Shown here piece by piece: positions 58,151 through 64,000 of a DNA stretch of 64,000 bases. A program made the translations under genes and the position numbers. The notes below the pieces were generated by a model. The model was not told where the DNA came from. It searched no databases and was given only the letters and a program-made list of their open reading frames with translations. The DNA comes from Parastagonospora avenae f. sp. tritici 18332-5 (taxonomy: Eukaryota; Ascomycota; Dothideomycetes; Pleosporales; Phaeosphaeriaceae). The stretch spans positions 1 to 64,000 of the forward strand of contig JAFJTR010000049.1 in the NCBI GenBank assembly GCA_022559985.1, given 5' to 3'. How positions within the stretch are numbered: the first letter of the stretch is position 1; each line of letters starts with the position of its first letter.

Positions 58151-60007
58151 TCACGATGTGGCAGCCACGCACCAATGGCGATGGAAAACCCAGGCGCTCT
58201 TTTGGCACTCTTTGCTGCAGTATTTGGTCCGTCGGCAGCGGCGGCACTTAGCAAACTGGCGCGTGAACTCTTCCCAACGACCGCATTGGTAGTATGCGCA
58301 TTGCCGGATGCCTCCGCGCGAGTCGTCTTTTCGGCAAAGGTTGCGCATAACGACGCTTGCCCAGTACTGCATGTCCGAGGTATGGTGTCGCACGGTGAAC
58401 TGCTCGACCAAGGGGAAGATGTTGAAGTCGTCTGGAAGCTCGTATTCTTCAAGTTCTTCCTCATCCTCTTTCTTTGCCTCAGCAGCTGCAACGTCCCCCT
58501 CGGTGAATTGCAAGTCGCTGCCAATTTTCAACTTGGGCACCAAGTGCGACTTCTGAAAGTAGGACCGGAGGTTGCAGTATTTCGAGACGTAGGCTAGCAG
58601 CTGCAGGGACATGAGAACATCCTCGTCACGGGGCATGGCGGCGGAATACCCTGCTGCTATGTTGCGGTCCGCGGCGCGAGGGTACCAGGCGGGCGGTGGG
58701 TTTGTGTTGACAACGTTGATGGCGGGCTGCATGGGTGAGAAGCCAGTGATGGGGTTAGTGGGAGGAGTGGTGGTGGGGTTGATAAGACTACCATCAAGTG
58801 CAGGACGGTGGGTGATGTTGAATGTCTCGTTGTTCTCGTCTGTCCCTTCGGAGGGCGCTGCAATGGGCACCGGCGTGGTACCGGCATCCAGCATCTCAGC
58901 GTTGTCGACGATGTCCGATATGTTGATCTCGTTGTTCTGTATGCCTACAATGGGCTCATTCACTGGACCTGCCACGGCCGCGTTGTCTGCCACGATCTCA
59001 TCTTGCTGGGCTTCGAGATCAGACTCGCCAGACACAGACAGCTGGTGCCGAATAGAAGGCCTACGTCGTGGGCGGGTGGGGCCAACTCTGGTGGTCTGAT
59101 GCGCCTGTGGAGCGCTGGGCGTGGTTGGCGACTCGGGTTGGGAAGTGATCTCCCCTTGGAGAGCGGGGAGCATGGAGGGTAACCGATCAGCATCGCGCAC
59201 GGGCCGCAGCGCGAAGGGGTCGGCGGTTGCATCCATCGAAGGCAGCGCAGTGACGAGGGGCTGTCCGAGACCACGAGTTGTGGTGGGCGCAGCTCCGAAA
59301 AGCTGTGCTCGGCCCTCATGGCTGCGGTGGTGATGGTGGTGGGGAGGTCGGCCTCGGTTGAAGGTGGTTCGTTCCGGAGGAGAGCTCAGGGAGAAGGCAG
59401 GGGTAGGTGTGGCATCGCCTAGTTGTGATTCTGCCTGTGCTTGCGCTTGTGCAAAGGCCTGAGGTATCTCAATAGGAGGCGGGATGGCTCGCCGGGAGGA
59501 TCGCTCCGATCTGTGACTGTGACCTGAGCCGGATGCCATCTCACCAGAGCGGGAAGAATGGTGTCGGCTGGAAGCGCCCAGGCGAGCCGAGCGATGCAGA
59601 TCGGCTTCGGCCCTCGCTTTGCACTTGTCGACGACCTTGATGTAGTTGTCGAGGATGGTAGCAATGACAGGCACCATATCGGCTTCGACGACCCGCGTCC
59701 TGACGTTCTCGGAACCTCGCACACCGATGTTAAAGATGCATTGGAAAGCCAGGTTCCATTTCCACATGTCCATCATGTCCTTGCTCCGGCCTTCTTTGAG
59801 GATGCATATCAGACGCTCGATGCCGCCATCGACGGTGAGAATATCCCGTATCCGCGCCGACGAGGTTGTGAGGTATGCGAGGTGGTTGAGCGAGTTGATG
59901 AGCGGCAGGGTGGACGTGCAGTCGAGGGCGCGGCGGTCGTAGAGGGCGGTGGTGATGCCGACCGACGCCTTGTTGGCGTTGGGGATGCTGAAGTTGACTT
60001 CACGCAT
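58151..60007 (-). CDS. mub1: MYND zinc-finger protein Mub1/SamB
   Basis: An intronless ORF of 618 aa. An N-terminal armadillo-like region (residues 1-130: LINSLNHLAYLTTSSARIRD, IERLICILKEGR, and FQCIFNIGVRGSENVR) is followed by a long disordered middle rich in Pro, Thr and His. At the C-terminus a MYND finger is formed by CAYYQC, CRRCRRTKYC, SKEC and HRHWC. Known: S. cerevisiae Mub1 works with the E3 Ubr2 and the E2 Rad6 to ubiquitinate Rpn4. Aspergillus SamB affects polarity and asexual development. Both N-terminal repeat and terminal finger match this family. Confidence 0.9.
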   Translation of the reverse strand: MREVNFSIPNANKASVGITTALYDRRALDCTSTLPLINSLNHLAYLTTSSARIRDILTVDGGIERLICILKEGRSKDMMDMWKWNLAFQCIFNIGVRGSENVRTRVVEADMVPVIATILDNYIKVVDKCKARAEADLHRSARLGASSRHHSSRSGEMASGSGHSHRSERSSRRAIPPPIEIPQAFAQAQAQAESQLGDATPTPAFSLSSPPERTTFNRGRPPHHHHHRSHEGRAQLFGAAPTTTRGLGQPLVTALPSMDATADPFALRPVRDADRLPSMLPALQGEITSQPESPTTPSAPQAHQTTRVGPTRPRRRPSIRHQLSVSGESDLEAQQDEIVADNAAVAGPVNEPIVGIQNNEINISDIVDNAEMLDAGTTPVPIAAPSEGTDENNETFNITHRPALDGSLINPTTTPPTNPITGFSPMQPAINVVNTNPPPAWYPRAADRNIAAGYSAAMPRDEDVLMSLQLLAYVSKYCNLRSYFQKSHLVPKLKIGSDLQFTEGDVAAAEAKKEDEEELEEYELPDDFNIFPLVEQFTVRHHTSDMQYWASVVMRNLCRKDDSRGGIRQCAYYQCGRWEEFTRQFAKCRRCRRTKYCSKECQKSAWVFHRHWCVAATS

Positions 60008-61360
60008 GGTGGATGCTGCGTGGTGCCGTCGTTGGTGGGATGGATGGGAGGTATTGGGCCGGGAGGTGGTGCAGCGCTAGTGTCGCATGTGGTGGGCTGC
60101 AGCAAGCGGTCGGGAGAGTGGCCAGAGGAGACCGGAGGGCAAACAGAGGCTACGTCTACGCGGAGACCAAGAGCACGTCCTGGCTGGTGCTGTTGGACAG
60201 AGGCTGCTGGGCCGGTGAGGGTCTGAAAGCGTGGTTGAGACGAGCAAATCAGCAGCAGGGTCGGCGAGATCGAGCTGAAAGGAATCCGACAGGCGGGCGA
60301 GGCGGGCGGCAGGTAGACTCGACGTCAATGGGAGCAGAGCAGCGCAGCGCACGGCGATAGGGGGTTATGATGGGCGGTCGGCGGGAGATGAAGATGTTTG
60401 CTACTATGCGTTAGGGGTGTGGTCCCAGCCAGAGCCAAGGCAAGTGCAGGTGCGTGTGGCGAGTGGTCGGGTCGCCGTGTGTCGCCGTGTGAGCGCGCAG
60501 CAAGGCGGCGGGGGGCGGGCTCGCTTCTCTCACTTGTGGGCAGACGGGGTGAGGGGGGACTGAAGTATGTTGGATGAGGCTGCAGACAGATGAATGGTGT
60601 GAGTGTTCGGTCTTGGGCGAGAGAGGTGGTGGATGGGCATCGGTGGGTCTGGCCTTGGCTCTGCTGTAATTGGTAGCGGCAGTCTCGAATCTCTAATTTC
60701 AATGCGAGACACCAGCACCGTGATGATCAGACCGCACCAGCTGGGAGAGTTTTTCATAGCAAAGCTGCTCGCCCTCATTCCCATGCATATTTGCGCCACC
60801 TGGGGTCCTCGAGGCTGCACGCTCGTCATGCCGACCGACTGCAGCTGATGCCGGCCGGCTGGCTGATGGCTGACAAAGGACCTCTGCTTAATGCAGACGC
60901 ATCTTCCCGCCTGCGCCGTGCCACCCAGATTCCACCCGGCCGTGACAGATTCGCGGGCCCTGCTGGACTCGTTCTCAACCATGGTTTGGAGGTTGTGACT
61001 GTTGAATCATCGTTCCGCGGACAGCGCCGACGAGGGCAGTTTGTCGGCGCTACCTACAGCACTCTAGCATCTAGATCCACGGGATTCCCGCTGCTAGCTC
61101 GCTGTGGTATTTTTACCTCCACTGTCGTTTGGGATCGCGTGAATGGACGGCGTGGGCTGAACTCCACATTTGCGCATCTCGTCGTTTCGAGCATGCACCT
61201 CGGGCGCTGTGTCTTCACTACGGGGTACGAATAGGAGTCGGCGTCTTTTCATAGCCTAGCAGCCGCTCTGAGCATCTCAGACCCCGACGTTCTTTTTCTC
61301 CTGCGTCAAGACAGCTGCAAAAATTCCATCAGCGCGCGACACTTGCGCTATACATGCACC
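60008..61360. promoter_or_regulatory. divergent promoter region, MUB1 / CorA-like gene
   Basis: A 1.35-kb divergent intergenic region, GC- and G-rich near the MUB1 start, with a 10-bp tandem (GTCGCCGTGT twice, 60471-60490). Overlapping ORFs on both strands reflect the high GC and have no motif. Confidence 0.5.
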
Positions 61361-63404
61361 ATGGCGGCATCACCCAGCGAAACCCGCGTCCAAGACTTTG
61401 GCGCTGCCGCCTCACCCACGTCTCCACAGTCGCCAGCTTCCGACGACAGGACACCGGCCCACCTCTCTGTAGATACTCAGCTTGATGACCAGCGCCGGCG
61501 CGGACGCTCCGCAACCCAGACAACCGCCACCGCAGCTGCGCCCGAGGAACTGCTCTCGCCAGATCGCTCTTCCATCGACACCACCCTGCGCCGCCGCATA
61601 ACGCGGTCGCATACTGTAAAGAAGTACGGTGAATACAAGTCGCCGACGCGACCGCACTGGGAAGAGCCTGGCGCAGAACCTGGTGTCGACACGCAGAATG
61701 ACACCGACGCGCTCAAGTACCATCAGCTGCATACGCTATGTGGGATCACCGTGGTAGACTTTTCGGACGAAAGAGTTGAGTGCCATGAGCTGGACAATGA
61801 CAGTCTGGAGGCCTTTCTCCAAGTGCCCAAGGAGGACTGGGTGGCGTGTCGATGGATCAATGTCAATGGCTTGAGCTGGGATGTGATTCGCATGCTCGGA
61901 AACCACAAACAGCTGCATCGTCTGGCCATCGAAGACTTGATGAGCGACCGAGGCCGCACCAAAGTCGACTGGTATTCGGACCAGGCTTTCTGTAAGCCGT
62001 CCACTGTACCGACTGAAGCGGGCCAAATGCTAACAAGATCCAGTACTCATGACCTTGTCAAAGCTTGTTCGCACGCCTGTCGACGACTCGGACAGCAGCG
62101 ATTCAGACTCAGACTCGGATGCATACAGACACCCCCGTGCGCGATCACGGTCCCGGCACCCACCGCAAAAGAAGAAGAAAAAGAAGGGTTTCTTCAAGAC
62201 CATGAAGAATGCATTGCGTCCGAGCGTCAGCGAGAAGAAGCAGAGGAGGGACGAGGAGCATTCGATGGAGAAGCATGATCACGACTACAACCTCGACGGG
62301 AGTCACTTGTCAAAGATCCCAACACCGCCCTCGACAGCCCATATTAGGACTCTGCAGCGATATCGAGGCGGTCCCAACGTCGACCGCATCCTCTACTTGG
62401 AGCAGAACTCTGCCCTCACCATCAAGCACCTCACTGTTAGTGTCGAGCAAGTCTGCATCTTTTTACTCGCCGACAATAGCGTCATCTCCTTTTTTGAACA
62501 CTCCGCCGACGAAGTCGAAGACATGATCTTGAAGCGTCTCAACACTGAAGACACCATCCTCCGCCGCAGTCAAGACAGCAGCATGATCGTGCAAGCCATC
62601 ATTGACGCGATCATCGATCTTGCCATGCCAGTCGTAGCTGCCTACGAAGACGCCATGGGCGAACTCGAGCTCGACGTCCTCGACGACCCCGAAATCGGCC
62701 ACTCGCAACTCCTCTACCTCTTGACCTCGGAGCTCTCCATCCTACGGAACACGATCCAACCCATCGTCTCTCTGATCAACGCTCTGCGCGACCACAAAGC
62801 CGACCCCATGGCTCAGAGCTGGATGTCCCAGTCGAATTCCAATCTCTTAACCCGCAAAACCATGTCCAGCATCACCATCTCACCCCTCGCACACACCTAC
62901 CTCGGCGACGTCGAAGACCACTGCATCATGATCACCGCGTCCCTCGACCAAATGCGTCGCGCCGCCGACAACCTCATAGATCTCATCTTCAACATGATGG
63001 GCGCTTACCAAAACGAGTCGATGAAGATCCTAACCGCCGTCACCATCTTCTTCCTCCCGCTCACTTTCCTCGTCGGATACTTTGGCCAGAACTTTGAAAA
63101 GTTTGATGCTATTAAGAAGTCGGATTCGTTTTTCTGGGTCATTGCCGTCCCGGTCATGGTCGCGACTATGCTGGTGCTCATGAGTAATACGCTGATGAGA
63201 AAGGCGCGTAGGTGGATTGGCAAATTTAAGCGCAGGGAGGCGAAGAGGCAACAGATGGCGAGTAGGAGGAGAGCGAATGGGAACGGGATTAGTAAGGGGG
63301 TGGGCATGGCGATGAATGGTGGGGTGGGGCTGAGTGTGGGAAATACGAGGACGGTGAAGAGGAGGCAGACGTTGTATTCGAGGGGCCAGATCGGGTCGTT
63401 TTGA
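61361..63404 (+). CDS. CorA-type divalent-cation transporter with GQN pore motif
   Basis: Two exons (61361-61991 and 62044-63404) encode 663 aa. The large soluble N-terminal domain includes WINVNGLSWDVIRMLG and HRLAIEDLMSDRGRTKVDWY, the classic CorA segments. A basic, disordered insertion follows (DSDSDSDAYRHPRARS, then KKKKKKGFFKTMK). A long helix leads to two C-terminal membrane segments (ILTAVTIFFLPLTFLVGYFG and WVIAVPVMVATMLVLMSN). Between them, the pore signature normally GMN reads GQN (residues 558-560, YFGQNF). Known: CorA proteins are pentameric Mg2+ channels, and GMN variants often have altered ion preference. The tail is basic and Gly-rich. Either vacuolar or plasma-membrane location is possible. 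Confidence 0.88.
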
Positions 63405-63656
63405 GCGTGGCTGGTAGGAGTTGTAAGATCACGATGATACCCATAGACATTTTACAATTGCATACTTCTTTGGTACTCGCGGTAGTGTTCTTAACGATAG
63501 CATTTTTTGTTTGTGTACACCAAAGCCCAGTGCCTTCCTTAACCAAGTACCAATAAAACGCCTCCCAATGCTTAATGCATGGGCATCGTCATCTACAAAA
63601 CAGTGTGCGACGAAGGTACATCAATCTCCACCAGCATCAGGATTCCTCATCTCACT

Positions 63657-64000
63657 CTACTGAACCTGCTTGATCTTGCAAGTCCATCCCGAGTTGGCCT
63701 CGAGCAGCGGAAGACTATCGAAACGTTAGCAAATGCACAGAATATTTCACTCATCAGAAAGGAGGTGACTCACCTAGCTCCCAAACACCACCCCAACTCT
63801 CTATTCTGAATCTTCTTCGCAATCTTGACCTCGCGATCAATCGGCATGCCATACCCAGTCCTCAGCAGCGTGTACTGAAAGTTTAGATCAAGACACCACT
63901 CAGGCCGTCCTTTGAGCTCCTCCATCGCCTTGGGCACCGCGCCGAAAACATCCCAGCCAGACTCGCCCGCGCAGACCCTATTCGCCAGATCCTGCAACTC
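63657..64000 (-). CDS. GDA1: guanosine diphosphatase GDA1, C-terminal end (partial)
   Basis: The gene runs off the right edge. Two exons are visible (64000-63774 and 63714-63657), joined by a 59-nt intron with a GTGAGT donor. The protein reads through CLDLNFQYTLLRTGYG, REVKIAKKIQNRELGWCLGA, then SLPLLEANSGWTCKIKQVQ and stop. This is the C-terminal end of GDA1/CD39-type nucleotidases. Known role: Golgi-lumen GDPase converts GDP to GMP after mannosyl transfer, allowing exchange for cytosolic GDP-mannose. The W-C/A-LGA ending fits GDA1 better than the apyrase Ynd1. Confidence 0.82.

Noticed and set aside
1..64000. CRISPR arrays, intact transposons, rRNA genes
   Set aside because: No regularly spaced repeats, transposase or reverse-transcriptase ORFs, or rRNA-like stretches were seen.

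Overview
The window reads as nuclear DNA of a filamentous ascomycete (Pezizomycotina, most likely a Dothideomycete; the class is inference). The reasons are the many short spliceosomal introns (about 45-70 nt, GTANGT donors, CTAAC/CTGAC branch sites, YAG acceptors), fungal-only families (Zn2Cys6 factors, HET, UstYa/DUF3328, AIM6, Mub1/SamB) and no bacterial operon structure. Exon joins were worked out by hand from splice motifs and reading phase, so gene coordinates span introns.

Layout. 0.9-6.4 kb: a small secreted RNase T1-type protein, cullin-4 (+) and an AIM6-like protein (-). 6.4-11 kb is gene-poor, with one doubtful small ORF and a decayed Pro/Gln-rich gene whose stop codons look like C-to-T changes. 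11-17 kb carries minus-strand housekeeping genes: a basic nucleolar-type coiled-coil protein, the mitochondrial fusion dynamin MGM1, and urease accessory protein UreD. 17-24.7 kb is the very large B-block subunit of TFIIIC, with a B-box-like site in its first intron. 25-31.4 kb has a broken Thr-rich secreted-type ORF, two Zn2Cys6 regulators and a four-helix MARVEL-like membrane protein. 31.7-40.6 kb has a PPPDE-thioredoxin-PUL fusion, an adenosine-deaminase-like enzyme, the heterotrimeric G-protein beta subunit and a phosducin-like protein (the known folding partner class of G-beta).

41.7-52 kb looks accessory: a 5'-truncated, multiply broken HET-domain pseudogene next to a diverged tandem repeat, a lone UstYa-like protein with an altered first motif, a GNAT acetyltransferase, and an eight-exon SLIP-GC-like GTPase, followed by about 2.6 kb with almost nothing. 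52-64 kb returns to conserved genes: a long P4-ATPase lipid flippase, a Mub1/SamB MYND protein, a CorA-type transporter with GQN in place of GMN, and the C-terminal end of a Golgi GDPase (GDA1) cut by the right edge.

No tRNA, rRNA, intact transposon or CRISPR array was found. The points most worth following are the B-box inside the TFIIIC gene, the HET/UstYa/GTPase accessory block, the G-beta and phosducin neighbours, and several pseudogenes whose stops fit repeat-induced-type C-to-T mutation.
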